Below are positions 34,194 through 42,889 of a stretch of DNA of 64,000 nucleotides, in pieces. The notes under the pieces were generated by a model. It did not search any database, was not told the DNA's origin, and worked only from the letters and a program-made list of their open reading frames with translations. The DNA comes from CAZCEC01 sp964497615 (GTDB lineage Bacteria; Chloroflexota; Anaerolineae; Anaerolineales; UBA6663): NCBI GenBank assembly GCA_964497615.1, contig CAZCEC010000011.1, positions 52,968 to 116,967 on the forward strand. The letters are read 5' to 3'. Every line of letters begins with the position of its first letter. Positions within the stretch are counted from its first letter, which is position 1. The position numbers and the translations under genes are program-made.

Positions 34194-36259
34194 GCTGCGG
34201 CTTCCACGATTGGCAGGCGCGCCCGCAGTTGTGTACCGCCGCCCAGACGGGGTTGTACCACTAGACTCCCACCCAACTCGGCCGCCCGCTCGTGCATCGA
34301 CCGGAGCCCCACGCCGGCCGGGCGATCCACGGCCAGGCCCGAGCCATCATCTTCCACCGCCAGGCGAAGCTCGGCCGGCTCGTGCTCGTCTTGATACTCC
34401 AGCTGCACGCGGCAGTAGGTCGCTCGCGCGTGACGAAAAACATTGGCGACCGCTTCCTGCACAATGCGGTAAGCGGCCACTTCCACGGCCGCGGGCAGGG
34501 GCGGGAGGGTTTCTGGCCCTTCCAGCGTGAGCCGCGGGCCGCCGCGCTGGAAGGGCGTCAACGCCAGGCGCAGGGCGCCCGTCAGCCCGAGTTCGTCCAG
34601 CGCCGGCGGGCGCAGGTCGTAGACGATGCGGCGGATGTCAGTCACCGCCTGGCGGGCCTGGGTTTGCAGCTCGGCCAGGATGGGCGCCGCACTGGGGGGG
34701 ACCTCGCCCAGGCGCCGCTCCAACGCCTGGACGAGCAGCGTCTGGCTGGCGAGTTGGGGGCCAAGCTCGTCGTGCAGGTCGCGGCGCAGCCGGCGGCGCT
34801 CCTCCTCGCGGGCGGTCACCAGGCGCGCGCGCGAGCGCAGCAGCGCCTGGGTGAGCTGGACGGCGTGGGCGACCGCGCTGGCCTGGCTGGCGATGTTCTC
34901 CAACAAGTCGCGGTCGGCCGGGCCAAACTCGGCGCTGCCGGTGCGGGGGGCGGCCACCAGGCTGCCGATCGCCTCTTGCTGGTAAGTGAGCGGGAAGCGT
35001 GCGAGGGCAGCGGCGCCCGGTTGGCCGAAGGCCGCCACCACAACACGCTCGCCCGCCTGGCCCAGTTCGACGGCGGCATAGGGCAGGCGCAAAGTCTCGG
35101 CGATGGTGCGCACCAGGCCGGGCAGCATCTGCTCCGGGCTGGCCGTGGCTTGCAGCAGTTGGCCCAAGCGCGCAAAGACCGCGCCGGGGTCGTCGCGGCT
35201 GCCGTAGGTCAGCCGGTTCACGGCCCGCTGGAGGCGCTCGCGCAGGGGCTGGAAGAGCACCGCGACCAGGCCGGTGGCCAGCAGGGTGATGACCAGATTA
35301 CCCTGGGCCTGGACGAGCACGCCGAGCGCACCCACAATCAACACGTAGAATGCCACGACACAGAGCGTGAGAGTGCTGTAGACCAGGGTGCGGTTGATGA
35401 TCAGGTCAATGTCGTACAGGCGGTAGCGGAAAATGGCGAAGGCGATAGCAATGACGATGCCGGCGGCGGCGAGTTGGCCCACGGCGATGCTGATCCCTAC
35501 GATGGCATCATCGCCCGCAGCCAGGCCAATCAAGAACAACAGCACAAAGAGCCCATACAGGCCGGCCGGAGGAAGCAGCCACTTGACTTGCTGCCGGGCA
35601 TCGCCGCTGGACCGCCGCAGGCGGATGACGAGCGAGACGAGCGCGGATCCATAACACCCCACCAAGATAAAGTAGGCCGTCCACATGAACGGCTGTAGAA
35701 AGACCCACAGGGATGGGCTGACCGCCAGCGGATTGGCGCCAAACAGCAGGAACCCCCACGTTACGGGCCCCGGCTCGACGGCCTGCAGCGGAAGAAAGAC
35801 GCACAGGGTTCCGACGGTTGTCGAGGCCACTTTGCGCCAGCCGGGCGACACAAACCCCCCATCCGGGAACAACAGCACGATCAGGGTGAAGGCGACCAAT
35901 CCAAGGGGGGCCAGGTCGGCGAGCTTGAGCCAGATGAGCACCAGCGCCACGCCCGGCAAGGAACCAGCATCGCCAAAGGCGGCATAGGCGGCGTAACCGG
36001 CGGAGAACATGTCGAGCGCGGGGGAAAACAAACCGGCGCACAGCAGCCAGCCCACGGGATGCCGCGGGTGGCGTGAGATGATCAGGGCCCCGGTGACAAT
36101 CCAAACGGCCACCAAGCTCACCAAGGCGATGGCGACAGGCAGTGCTGACTGCCCAAAAGGCACGCGGGATAATCCCTGGAGGGTTATCCCAGTCCCCGCC
36201 AGGAGGACAAACATGCCCACGAGAGACCAGGCCATCCACCGGGCGAGCCGGGGAGTCAT
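34190..36259 (-). CDS. polytopic NarX-type (HisKA_3) sensor histidine kinase
   Basis: This 689-residue kinase has eight or more hydrophobic spans in the first 330 residues, including GALIISRHPRHPVGWLLCAG, shared with the kinase-less paralogue at 38506. A GAF-like region follows (about 370-470). The kinase part has REEERRRLRRDLHDELGPQL with the phospho-His, DIRRIVYDLRPPALDELGL, NVFRHARA (N-box) and GVGLRSMHERAAELGG. I start at the ATG 36259, which aligns with the paralogue's start (RLAR-AWS); a GTG 8 codons upstream is possible. It sits at the end of the membrane/cytochrome operon and pairs with the NarL regulator. Confidence 0.88.
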   Translation of the reverse strand: MTPRLARWMAWSLVGMFVLLAGTGITLQGLSRVPFGQSALPVAIALVSLVAVWIVTGALIISRHPRHPVGWLLCAGLFSPALDMFSAGYAAYAAFGDAGSLPGVALVLIWLKLADLAPLGLVAFTLIVLLFPDGGFVSPGWRKVASTTVGTLCVFLPLQAVEPGPVTWGFLLFGANPLAVSPSLWVFLQPFMWTAYFILVGCYGSALVSLVIRLRRSSGDARQQVKWLLPPAGLYGLFVLLFLIGLAAGDDAIVGISIAVGQLAAAGIVIAIAFAIFRYRLYDIDLIINRTLVYSTLTLCVVAFYVLIVGALGVLVQAQGNLVITLLATGLVAVLFQPLRERLQRAVNRLTYGSRDDPGAVFARLGQLLQATASPEQMLPGLVRTIAETLRLPYAAVELGQAGERVVVAAFGQPGAAALARFPLTYQQEAIGSLVAAPRTGSAEFGPADRDLLENIASQASAVAHAVQLTQALLRSRARLVTAREEERRRLRRDLHDELGPQLASQTLLVQALERRLGEVPPSAAPILAELQTQARQAVTDIRRIVYDLRPPALDELGLTGALRLALTPFQRGGPRLTLEGPETLPPLPAAVEVAAYRIVQEAVANVFRHARATYCRVQLEYQDEHEPAELRLAVEDDGSGLAVDRPAGVGLRSMHERAAELGGSLVVQPRLGGGTQLRARLPIVEAAA

Positions 36260-36327
36260 GTAGTCACTTTGCGAGGACCGCACATGGGCGCTTCTTACCC
36301 CACGGGCCGCCGAAGACTGCCACCACT

Positions 36328-36343
36328 ATCATAATAGTACAAA
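36328..36343 (-). promoter_or_regulatory. possible promoter/operator with imperfect palindrome
   Basis: On the - strand a TATGAT (36333-36328) lies within ACTAT-N4-ATAGT, a 5-bp-arm inverted repeat. It is the only AT-rich spot between the VOC gene and the sensor kinase and may drive the kinase and its regulator. No supporting -35 was found. Confidence 0.3.
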
Positions 36344-36386
36344 TCCGCCCGCTATTGGCGACTGACTTCGCATAGGCCATCAAGCG

Positions 36387-36836
36387 TCACAGGTCAATCC
36401 AACGGCTGGCAAAGACCCCGGCCGTGCTGAACTCGTCGCCCGGGAGCGAGAGCTGCCAGGCAATCAGGTAGCGGTCACGAAAGGCAAGAACATCAGGGCG
36501 GTCGTCCGTCACGTCGGCATCCGGCGGCAGGCGGGCGCGCATACCGGCGATCTCCTCCTGCGACATCGTGAGCCCGATGGCTATCACCTGGCCGGGAGGC
36601 GCGTCGCCCTTGACCAAGGCCAGCACGAAGGCGCCTCGGCGCAGCGCGACGAAGCTCAGCGCGATGCCGGCCGCGTCGGCATCCTCCCAACCCTTGTCGA
36701 ATGGCAGGGTGTACCACAAGCCGTCGTCCAATCGTGCCTCTCGGCCGATCAACTGCAGCTCGAACAATGGCTGGTAGTAACTCTCGGCCGCTCGCACATC
36801 GGGGACCAAGAGGGCCAGGTGGCGCAGGCGGGTCAT
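36387..36836 (-). CDS. VOC/glyoxalase superfamily protein
   Basis: This 149-residue protein begins MTRLRHLALLVPDVRAAESYY, the first beta-alpha unit of vicinal oxygen chelate folds. A His in the first strand fits a metal ligand. The rest follows the fold (LDDGLWYTLPFD, then GIALSFVALR and FRDRYLIAWQLSLPG). The substrate is not deducible, and the second metal ligands are not obvious. The ATG overlaps the stop of the upstream membrane gene (ATGA). It is the last gene of the membrane/cytochrome operon. Confidence 0.72.
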   Translation of the reverse strand: MTRLRHLALLVPDVRAAESYYQPLFELQLIGREARLDDGLWYTLPFDKGWEDADAAGIALSFVALRRGAFVLALVKGDAPPGQVIAIGLTMSQEEIAGMRARLPPDADVTDDRPDVLAFRDRYLIAWQLSLPGDEFSTAGVFASRWIDL

Positions 36837-37495
36837 GTTTGTCGTTCCTCCAGCAGATTGCGGCGCCAAAGCAGGCCCACGCCGAACAGCAGCGGGGTCA
36901 AGAAGATGACCGCTGGCGCGCCCAGGACGAAGAAGTAATGCCAGGCGGACAGCAGCGTCGTGGCAAGCGCCGCCCAACCCACCCATACCGGCACCAGGCG
37001 CGTGCTCAAGGCGGACAGGCTATATAAGAACATCGCCGACAGAAACGCGCTCACGTGGATAATCTGAACATCGCGATTGAGCCAGCGCCGCAGCGGTTCG
37101 TAGAACTCGGGCACAGCGCCAGAGGGGGCTATCTGTGCCGCCCAGACCGTCACATGGGCGTGAAACGAGCCTTCAAGCACGCCAACACCCAGCGCGAGCA
37201 CCAGCAGGGCCAGCGCGGCCAGAGCCAGGCCCTCGTCGCCAGCCGCGCGCAGCCGCGCGGCGAACAGGGCGAAGCCCGCAAGTTGTAGAAGGAGGAAGGG
37301 CAGAGCATAGCGCCAGATGGCACGCAGGCCCGACGCATCGCCTCGGCCCGGGGCGACACCGCGAAAGGCCGCGTCCATCCCGTCCAGCCGGCCTTCGGTT
37401 GCAATGAGGGCGACGCCGCTGAGCAGGACCGCCACGCTGAACAGAAGCAGAAGGCCGGCCAGCCTTGACATGTTAAAGAAGCGTGGAAGCTTCAT
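36833..37495 (-). CDS. polytopic membrane protein, paralogue of 40959-41630
   Basis: This 220-residue protein has about six hydrophobic segments (for example LAGLLLLFSVAVLLSGVAL, LALAALALLVLALGVGVLEG and WHYFFVLGAPAVIFLTPLL). The central SFHAHVTVWAAQIAPSG aligns with FHLSVQTWAAEAAARTGS of the protein at 40959-41630, and both end LLFxxGxxLLxRR. It starts 2 nt after the cytochrome stop. It may be a membrane partner of the diheme cytochrome, but no ligand motif for heme b or quinone is certain. Function unknown. Confidence 0.72.
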   Translation of the reverse strand: MKLPRFFNMSRLAGLLLLFSVAVLLSGVALIATEGRLDGMDAAFRGVAPGRGDASGLRAIWRYALPFLLLQLAGFALFAARLRAAGDEGLALAALALLVLALGVGVLEGSFHAHVTVWAAQIAPSGAVPEFYEPLRRWLNRDVQIIHVSAFLSAMFLYSLSALSTRLVPVWVGWAALATTLLSAWHYFFVLGAPAVIFLTPLLFGVGLLWRRNLLEERQT

Positions 37496-37497
37496 AG

Positions 37498-38481
37498 TTA
37501 CTGCGCTTCCAGCGGCGCCAGGGTGCTCAGGTACGCATGCAGCGCGGCCAACTCCACGTCGTCCAGGCGGCCCATAAAGCGCCACGGCATCTCGTTGGGG
37601 AGTGGGCGGCCCGCGGGATTGACGCCGGTGCGCAGCGTCGTGATGAACTGCCCCGCCGTCCAGTGGGGCACGATGGCGCGCAGGTTCGGCCCGGCCGGGA
37701 TAATGCCGCCCGGCCCGCCGTCCAGGTCGGCGCCGTGGCAGTCGCGGCAGGCGCGGCAGGCGTTGATGTCGGCCACGTAACGGCCATAGTCGGCGGTCGC
37801 TGCCTTCGGCGGCGCCACGATCGGCCCGGCCACCGGGTCGGCGGGCGGGCCCGCGAAAATTCCTGCGCCGACGAAGATCAGCGCCAGCAGCGACGGTTGC
37901 TCCGGCGGGATGTCGTTGGGCACGGCCGGCTGGCTGCGCAGATAGGCGATCAGGGCCAGGGCGTCCTCGTCGCTCATGTGGCGGTAGAAGGTCGAGCCGG
38001 TGCGCATGATGAGCAGGGGCATGCCGTTCGGGTCGCGCCCCTCGCGCAGCACGCGCAGGATGTCGCCGTCGGACCACTGGCTGATGCGGCCGGCGGGGGT
38101 CAGGTTGGCCGAGCGCACGGCGCCAAGGGGCATGCCGGTGTATTCGCTCAGGTCCCAGCCGCCGCTCAGCGGCAGTTCACTGTCGATCGAGTGGCACTCG
38201 GCGCACATCGCGTAGGCCAGGTGCTGGCCGCGCGCAACTTGCTCGGGAGTGCCGGCCGCCTGTACCGCGGCGGCGGGTATGTTGCGCGGCAAGTACAGGC
38301 GGAAGAAGCCCACCCAGCCCAGCCCGGCTACCAGTCCCACCAGCAGCGCGCCCAGCCCAGCCAGCGCGGCGCCGGGCCACCTAATCAGCGCGTGCCGCGC
38401 GTGCCAAACGCGCCACGCCAGCCAGCCGAAGCCGATGATGATGGCGGTCAGGACGAGTAGGGTGATCAAGTTGCCCAACAT
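37498..38481 (-). CDS. membrane-anchored diheme cytochrome c
   Basis: This 327-residue paralogue of the cytochrome at 26204 has two N-terminal membrane segments (about 3-25 and 36-60), then heme sites CAECH (93-97) and CRDCH (244-248) and conserved helices ALIAYLRSQ and ALHAYLSTL. An extra Cys lies three residues before the second heme motif. IIPAGPNLRAIVPHWTAGQF matches the second domain of the paralogue (PAGPDLT, W--AQFVSTLRTGV-P-GR). The ATG has AAGGAG upstream. Its neighbours are membrane proteins in the same operon, suggesting an electron-transfer module at the cytoplasmic membrane. Confidence 0.87.
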   Translation of the reverse strand: MLGNLITLLVLTAIIIGFGWLAWRVWHARHALIRWPGAALAGLGALLVGLVAGLGWVGFFRLYLPRNIPAAAVQAAGTPEQVARGQHLAYAMCAECHSIDSELPLSGGWDLSEYTGMPLGAVRSANLTPAGRISQWSDGDILRVLREGRDPNGMPLLIMRTGSTFYRHMSDEDALALIAYLRSQPAVPNDIPPEQPSLLALIFVGAGIFAGPPADPVAGPIVAPPKAATADYGRYVADINACRACRDCHGADLDGGPGGIIPAGPNLRAIVPHWTAGQFITTLRTGVNPAGRPLPNEMPWRFMGRLDDVELAALHAYLSTLAPLEAQ

Positions 38482-38505
38482 GGCACGTCTCCTTCAAGGG
38501 CGCGG

Positions 38506-39762
38506 TCAGTCGCTTGGCCCACGCCCAACCCGCGCATTGGACAGGGGCGACAATCCGGGCAGCCAAAGCGAAAGGTGCGCCGGCCGCATCGTCTCATCCA
38601 CCACGGCCAGCAGGCGGCTCTCCACGGCCTCAAGGTCCACTTCACGCTGGCACGAGGCGCCGAACTGCGACAGGGTTTTGGCAGCGTCGTAGCGGGCGCG
38701 GTAGAAGCGCCGGTCAATGAAGCGCTGAATGCGGCGGCGCGCTGGCGCAAACAGGGCCGCCGTCGCCAACGTGGAGAGCGCCGTGATCCATTCCGCCTGG
38801 GCCTGTCCGGTCAGGGTGCGCAGCAAGCTCTGCAACAACACCACGCTGCCCAAATAGGTCAGCGCCAGCACGCCGGTCAACGAACCGTAGACCAGGGCGC
38901 GGTTGAGGATCAGGTCCACGTCATACAGCCGGTACTTGAAGACGGCGAAGGCCACGGCGACGACCATGCCGGTGAAGGCCGCCAGTGCCAGGCCGGCGGC
39001 GACATAGGCCAGCAGCGTCTGGCGCAGTTCGAGGGTCAGCAGCAGGCTTGGGATGGCGACGGCATTCAAGGCGGCCGGGACCAGCAGCCACTTCACCTGC
39101 TGATGTTCTTCTCCACGCCCGCGCCGCAGCCGGACCACCAGTGAGACGATCCCGGCTGCATTGGCCAGCCCCAGGGCGGCGAAGGCAACCCACAGCACGG
39201 GCTGGAGCACAGCCCAGGCCGCGGCGCTCACGCCGATGGGGTTCGTGGTCATGACGCCGCCGAATGGATCGAGCGGGCCTGGCGCGAGAGACTGTACGAT
39301 CAGAACGGCCGGCACCGCCGCCACCGTCATCCACACCACCTTACGCCAGGCCGGCGAGGGCAGCCGTCCATCTGGAAAAACCAGCAGTGTGACTGCGAAA
39401 GCCGCGATAGCGGGATAACCGGTTGACTTGCTCCACATGACCGCGGCGATGAAACCAGGCAGCGACTCCGCATAGATTTCGAGATCGTAGAACGCATAGC
39501 CCACGGCGAACTGGTCCAGCCCGGTGAGTGCCAGGCCGGCGCACAGCAGCCAGCCGACCGGATGCCGCGGATGCCGGGAGATGATGAGCGCGCCGGTGAC
39601 GGGCCACATGCCCATCAGCAGCAACACCGTGGCGGTCAACGGGAGCGGGAAGCCCGCATACGTTCGGCCGGCCAGCGCCTGGAGCGCCACGCCGGCCGCT
39701 GCCAGGCCAAAGTAGGCAGCGACGATGGACCAGGCCAGACGGCGGGCAAGGCGGAGGCTCAT
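38506..39762 (-). CDS. kinase-less polytopic membrane sensor (paralogue of the 34190 kinase sensor half)
   Basis: This 418-residue protein has the same N-terminal membrane module as the kinase at 34190: RLARRLAWS at the start, GALIISRHPRHPVGWLLCAG, LLVFPDGRLPSPAWRKV, FKYRLYDVDLILNRALVYG and RRRIQRFIDRRFYRARYDA. It stops where the GAF and kinase parts should follow, and no H-box or ATPase motif is present. Its end, LWLPGLSPLSN, is a normal-looking tail, with the next ribosome site beyond. It may act as an accessory sensor or antagonist for the kinase. Its ATG overlaps the upstream stop (ATGA). Confidence 0.8.
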   Translation of the reverse strand: MSLRLARRLAWSIVAAYFGLAAAGVALQALAGRTYAGFPLPLTATVLLLMGMWPVTGALIISRHPRHPVGWLLCAGLALTGLDQFAVGYAFYDLEIYAESLPGFIAAVMWSKSTGYPAIAAFAVTLLVFPDGRLPSPAWRKVVWMTVAAVPAVLIVQSLAPGPLDPFGGVMTTNPIGVSAAAWAVLQPVLWVAFAALGLANAAGIVSLVVRLRRGRGEEHQQVKWLLVPAALNAVAIPSLLLTLELRQTLLAYVAAGLALAAFTGMVVAVAFAVFKYRLYDVDLILNRALVYGSLTGVLALTYLGSVVLLQSLLRTLTGQAQAEWITALSTLATAALFAPARRRIQRFIDRRFYRARYDAAKTLSQFGASCQREVDLEAVESRLLAVVDETMRPAHLSLWLPGLSPLSNARVGRGPSD

Positions 39763-40478
39763 GCCGGGGCCGGCTCAACCGACAGGACGCTCACCGGCTT
39801 CTGCCGGCGCCAGATCACGACGCCAAGCCACACGGCCCAGACATGGATGAGCAGCAGGAAGGGGACCTCGATGAAGGCCAGCGGCGCGACGCGGAACGCC
39901 TGCTCGAACCAGACGCCGAACGCCAGGACGCCCAGGCCGAGGGTCAGCAGCCCCAGGAAGCGCCGTTCTTTTCTCAGGATGAGTCCGATGCCGACCCACC
40001 AGACGCCGCCCAGGAGGAAGGCCAGCGGACCCGCGCCATAGAAGAGCATGTCGAACACGGATTGGAAGACGACGACCAGCATCTCGCGCTGCGGTCCATC
40101 AGCCGCCGCATAGGCCCGCATCATGGGTGGGGCCAGGCCGCTGATGAGCGCGACCACGGTTGCGCCCGTGAGCATGTAGCCAAAGCCGAACACGGTTGGC
40201 AGCGTGACCAGGTATGGGTTGTGCGGCCTGAGCCAGTGCCGGAGGTAGAGCGCCGCGGGCGCCAGGAGCAGCAGGGCGAACGCGTCGGAGACGGCCCAGG
40301 CCAAGTGAAGGTAACTCGCCGCCGGCTCGCCCAGCGTGAGCGCGTCCGCCAGGCTGGCCACCGCATCGGCGTTTGGTCCAATCGCCAGCGGGAGCAAGAC
40401 CCACGCTGTCAGGCCTACGGGCGCAGAGAGGATGGCCGAGAGGGCGGCGAGACGCCTGAAGTAGTTTTGATCGTTCAT
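39759..40478 (-). CDS. polytopic membrane protein, unknown function
   Basis: This 239-residue protein starts at ATG 40478 with GGGAG seven nucleotides upstream. There are about six hydrophobic segments (for example LSAILSAPVGLTAWVLLPLA, FALLLLAPAALYL, FGYMLTGATVVALISGL and FLLLIHVWAVWLGVVIW). It contains ASYLHLAWAVSDAF with a His-Trp pair in a membrane helix. I do not recognise the family. Its end overlaps the start of the kinase-less sensor, so it is made in the same operon. Confidence 0.68.
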   Translation of the reverse strand: MNDQNYFRRLAALSAILSAPVGLTAWVLLPLAIGPNADAVASLADALTLGEPAASYLHLAWAVSDAFALLLLAPAALYLRHWLRPHNPYLVTLPTVFGFGYMLTGATVVALISGLAPPMMRAYAAADGPQREMLVVVFQSVFDMLFYGAGPLAFLLGGVWWVGIGLILRKERRFLGLLTLGLGVLAFGVWFEQAFRVAPLAFIEVPFLLLIHVWAVWLGVVIWRRQKPVSVLSVEPAPA

Positions 40479-40509
40479 GGTATAGCTCCCTAATGTCCAG
40501 GCAGCCAGT

Positions 40510-40920
40510 TCAACCGGCCCGCCCTGTGCGCGCCAGCACCAGCCCGACGACCGCGATGGCGGCCGCGCCGAGCATAAAGACGCCGAAGCCCTGTGTGTAG
40601 AGAACGCCCACAGCAGCCGTTGCGCCCACCACCACCCACATGGCGTTCCAGGCCCAGCGCGAACCGTGCCGAAAACCCTCCAGCGCGACGAGCAGCGCCA
40701 GCAGCCCAAACGACAGGTACCAGATGGCCACCTGCTGGCGCGTCTTCGCCATGAGCTGGACAGCACTTTGGTCTACCGGCCCGAAGTCCACAGCCACTCG
40801 CTGCGGGCCAAAAACGTACCAGGCGGCGCCGTTCACCATTAGCAGGGCGCTGACGGCGAGCAACAAGCCCCATCCCCAACGCGCCGCTGCAGCTCGCGGT
40901 GTGCTCTTTGTGGCGGTCAT
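40510..40920 (-). CDS. small four-span membrane protein, unknown function
   Basis: This 136-residue protein has four hydrophobic stretches: WGWGLLLAVSALLMVNGAAW, IWYLSFGLLALLVALEGF, WNAMWVVVGATAAVGVLY and VFMLGAAAIAVVGLVLA. The ATG at 40920 has GGAGGAG eight nucleotides upstream. The family is not recognised; the size and topology resemble DoxX-like or DUF4345-like four-helix membrane proteins. It lies in the cytochrome/sensor operon. Confidence 0.66.
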   Translation of the reverse strand: MTATKSTPRAAAARWGWGLLLAVSALLMVNGAAWYVFGPQRVAVDFGPVDQSAVQLMAKTRQQVAIWYLSFGLLALLVALEGFRHGSRWAWNAMWVVVGATAAVGVLYTQGFGVFMLGAAAIAVVGLVLARTGRAG

Positions 40921-40958
40921 CTCTTGACTCCTCCGCAGTTCAGGCGGGCGATGGGCGC

Positions 40959-41630
40959 TCAACGGCGCAGCAGCAGGGCGCTGCCGATGACGGCCGGCAG
41001 GATGAAAAGCAGACCGGGCGCGCCCACGCCGGCCAGGGCGCCCACGGCTAACAGCAGGCTCACGCCAATGGCGGCCCAGCCCCACGGCGGCGGCAGCAGT
41101 CTCGCCCGCACGATGGCCCAGCCGAAACCCGCCACCGCCAGCAGGTGCGCGCGGTAGCCCAATCGGAAGGCACTGCTTACCCACACTTCCAGGGCCGCGT
41201 AGCCCTCGGGGGCGCTTCCCGTTCGGGCCGCAGCCTCCGCCGCCCACGTCTGGACGCTCAGGTGAAACGTCCCCTGGGCGATGCCCGTGATCGTCGCGAC
41301 GAACAGGAGGGCAAGAGCCAGGATGGCGGGCTGCTCGGCTCCGGCGCGCGCCAGGCGGTGCGTGAGCAGCCCAAAGCCCATCCATTGAACGATCCAAGCC
41401 AGCGTGTACAGCAGGTTGAGGAGCCGAAAGGTGGCGGCATAGGGCGCCAGGTCGGCCAGCGCGTTTTGCAGCGCGGCCGAAAAACCCGGCAGCGCGCCGC
41501 TGAGGATCATGATCGGCACGGCCAGCAAACCGATCAGCAGACTGCCCAGCAATAGGCCGCCCGCTGTCCGTTCAGCCGTCCAGAACAGCCTATTCGCGAT
41601 GAAGGTGGCGGCCGTGCGCTGAAAGGACAT
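40959..41630 (-). CDS. polytopic membrane protein, first gene of the cytochrome/sensor operon
   Basis: This 223-residue protein has about six hydrophobic segments and is homologous to the product of 36833-37495 (shared FH-x-V-x-TWAA, then a G-x-APGLLF-LP-V stretch and final LLLRR). The ATG at 41630 has AGGAGG nine nucleotides upstream. It heads a run of genes on the - strand down to the VOC protein, with spacers of 42 bp or less. The function is unknown; the duplicated pair flanks the diheme cytochrome and sensor genes. Confidence 0.7.
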   Translation of the reverse strand: MSFQRTAATFIANRLFWTAERTAGGLLLGSLLIGLLAVPIMILSGALPGFSAALQNALADLAPYAATFRLLNLLYTLAWIVQWMGFGLLTHRLARAGAEQPAILALALLFVATITGIAQGTFHLSVQTWAAEAAARTGSAPEGYAALEVWVSSAFRLGYRAHLLAVAGFGWAIVRARLLPPPWGWAAIGVSLLLAVGALAGVGAPGLLFILPAVIGSALLLRR

Positions 41631-41754
41631 GGGCGACTTCCTCCTGAACTGGGATTCAGCTTACTGCCTGGGGCGGCGGGTCGTCATGAAGCAGATGCCT
41701 CAATTCGAGGCGGGAAGCTGGCTGCGGCTGTCTAGGAACTGTGCCCAATTGAAC

Positions 41755-41769
41755 CGGGACGAAGTCCCG
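41755..41769. other. short perfect hairpin upstream of the membrane operon
   Basis: CGGGAC-GAA-GTCCCG forms a 6-bp stem with a 3-nt loop about 125 bp upstream of the first operon gene. No T-run follows. The rest of 41631-41888 shows no gene. Confidence 0.4.
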
Positions 41770-41888
41770 TGCGCGAGGGTGGGGCCTGGCTGGGGCTGCG
41801 GCCAGAGTCAGTTGACCCACGCCCAGCCTGAAGCCCCCACTCGATTGTCGTTCGTCATGCCACAGCACTGCGACCGCCGTTGCCCGGG

Positions 41889-42096
41889 TTACTCCGCCGC
41901 CGTCTGGCGCGCAGGCAGCGACTGCTAGTAGCGCCAGATGGCCCCCAGTTCCTCATCGGTCATGTGCCGGTAGTACTCCCACGGCATGTGTTCCGGGTCG
42001 AGGACCTTGCCCGTGGGCGTTACGCCGGTCCGCAGGGTGTTGACGAACTGCATCTCCGACCACCCACCGGGCGCGCCCGAGACCGTGAGGTCCGGC
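41889..42096 (-). pseudogene. 3' fragment of a diheme cytochrome c gene with internal stop
   Basis: The - strand reads PDLTVSGAPGGWSEMQFVN, then TLRTGVTPTGKVLDPEHMPW and YYRHMTDEELGAIWRY, followed by a TAG (41925-41927) and QSLPARQTAAE. This is close to the last 70 residues of the cytochrome at 26204-27124, including its C-terminal QSLPARQT. The 5' side is cut at about 42096, where a different gene fragment begins. It is a truncated, stop-containing copy and not a functional gene. Confidence 0.85.
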
Positions 42097-42279
42097 GCGA
42101 GTCAGGAGGCTCAGGCGCATCGGTGGCGGCTGATGGTCGAGGAAGAAGGTGAGCGCCTCCTGGATGGGCCGGGCCGCGATGACGTGGCAATCGTCCCGGA
42201 CCAGCGCGAAGGGGGTCGGAAACCCGCTGAGATCGTTGATCAGGCTGGTCAGGCACGAAACTAACGCCAGAGCCACACA
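42097..42279 (-). pseudogene. MalT/LuxR-type regulator, internal ATPase fragment
   Basis: The translation from 42276 reads LTSLINDLSGFPTPFALVRD, then CHVIAARPIQEALTFFLDHQ and PPPMRLSLLTRA. This is the Walker B region of MalT-type LuxR regulators, whose usual form is LVLDDYHVI--P-IHEALTFLLDHLPP, here with DDY changed to DDC. It is joined directly to the cytochrome fragment at about 42096. Only about 60 residues remain. Confidence 0.75.
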
Positions 42280-42285
42280 ACCGGT

Positions 42286-42600
42286 TCAGTTGCCGCCTCC
42301 GACCCCGATCAAGTTCCCGCCGGCCAGGCCGATGAGACTGAGGCCGTTATCAGAAAGGAGGTTGCCGCCCCCCGCCGCATTGACGCGGGTTCGACCGCCG
42401 ATGAGCAGATTGCCCGCGCCGGCCGCAATCGCGTTGCCGCTCGCCGGGCCGATCACGCCCAGGCCATTGTCCGAGAAGATGCGGCTGCCAGTGGCATTGG
42501 CCAGGCCGACGCCCTTGTCCGAAGTCAAGCCAGCGCCCTTATCGGAAATGAGCTGGCTGGGAGCCTGAGCCCCCTGGCCGCCACTGCCCAGCCTCGAGCT
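42286..42600 (-). pseudogene. fragment of a secreted LISDN-type repeat protein
   Basis: The - strand frame ending at 42286 encodes QLISDKGAGLTSDKGVGLA, then SRIFSDNGLGVIGPASGNAI and GNLLSDNGLSLIGLAGGNL, that is, repeats of L-(I/L)-SD-(N/K)-G-x-G-L. Short repeats of this kind occur in large extracellular proteins of Chloroflexota. The upstream part of the open frame is antisense to the MalT fragment on the other strand, so no proper 5' end is visible. It is probably a remnant. Confidence 0.5.
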
Positions 42601-42660
42601 CTCGATCGAGGGCGCTGACCCGGCCACCAAGCGCTGGAGGGCGGCGCCGGCGCCCAATGG

Positions 42661-42889
42661 GTGGCCCGGCCGCGCCTGATGGAGGCGCTCGACGCCGGCT
42701 TGAGGGGCAAGCTGCGCGTTACCCTCGTTGCCGCCCCGGCCGGCTTCGGCAAGACCACCCTGCTGAGCGCCTGGCTGGCGCCCAGGGCTGGTGCTGTGGC
42801 GCTGGCCTGGGTGGCGCTCGACGCGGGCGACAATGACCCGCCCCTGTTCTGGAGCTACGTGCTGGCCGCCCTCCACTCCGCGGCGCCGA
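42661..42889 (+). pseudogene. MalT/LuxR-type regulator, N-terminal ATPase fragment
   Basis: VARPRLMEALDAGLRGKLRV, then TLVAAPAGFGKTTLLSAWLA (Walker A) and WVALDAGDNDPPLFWSYVLA, are the standard beginning of MalT-like STAND regulators. Similarity stops after AALHSAAPR near 42889, where an ABC permease fragment begins in another frame. It is on the opposite strand to the internal fragment at 42097-42279, so the two cannot be simple parts of one gene. Confidence 0.75.

Noticed and set aside
42286..42876. Full 196-codon - strand ORF
   Set aside because: Its first half is antisense to a recognisable MalT fragment; only the LISDN-repeat half is supported, as a remnant.
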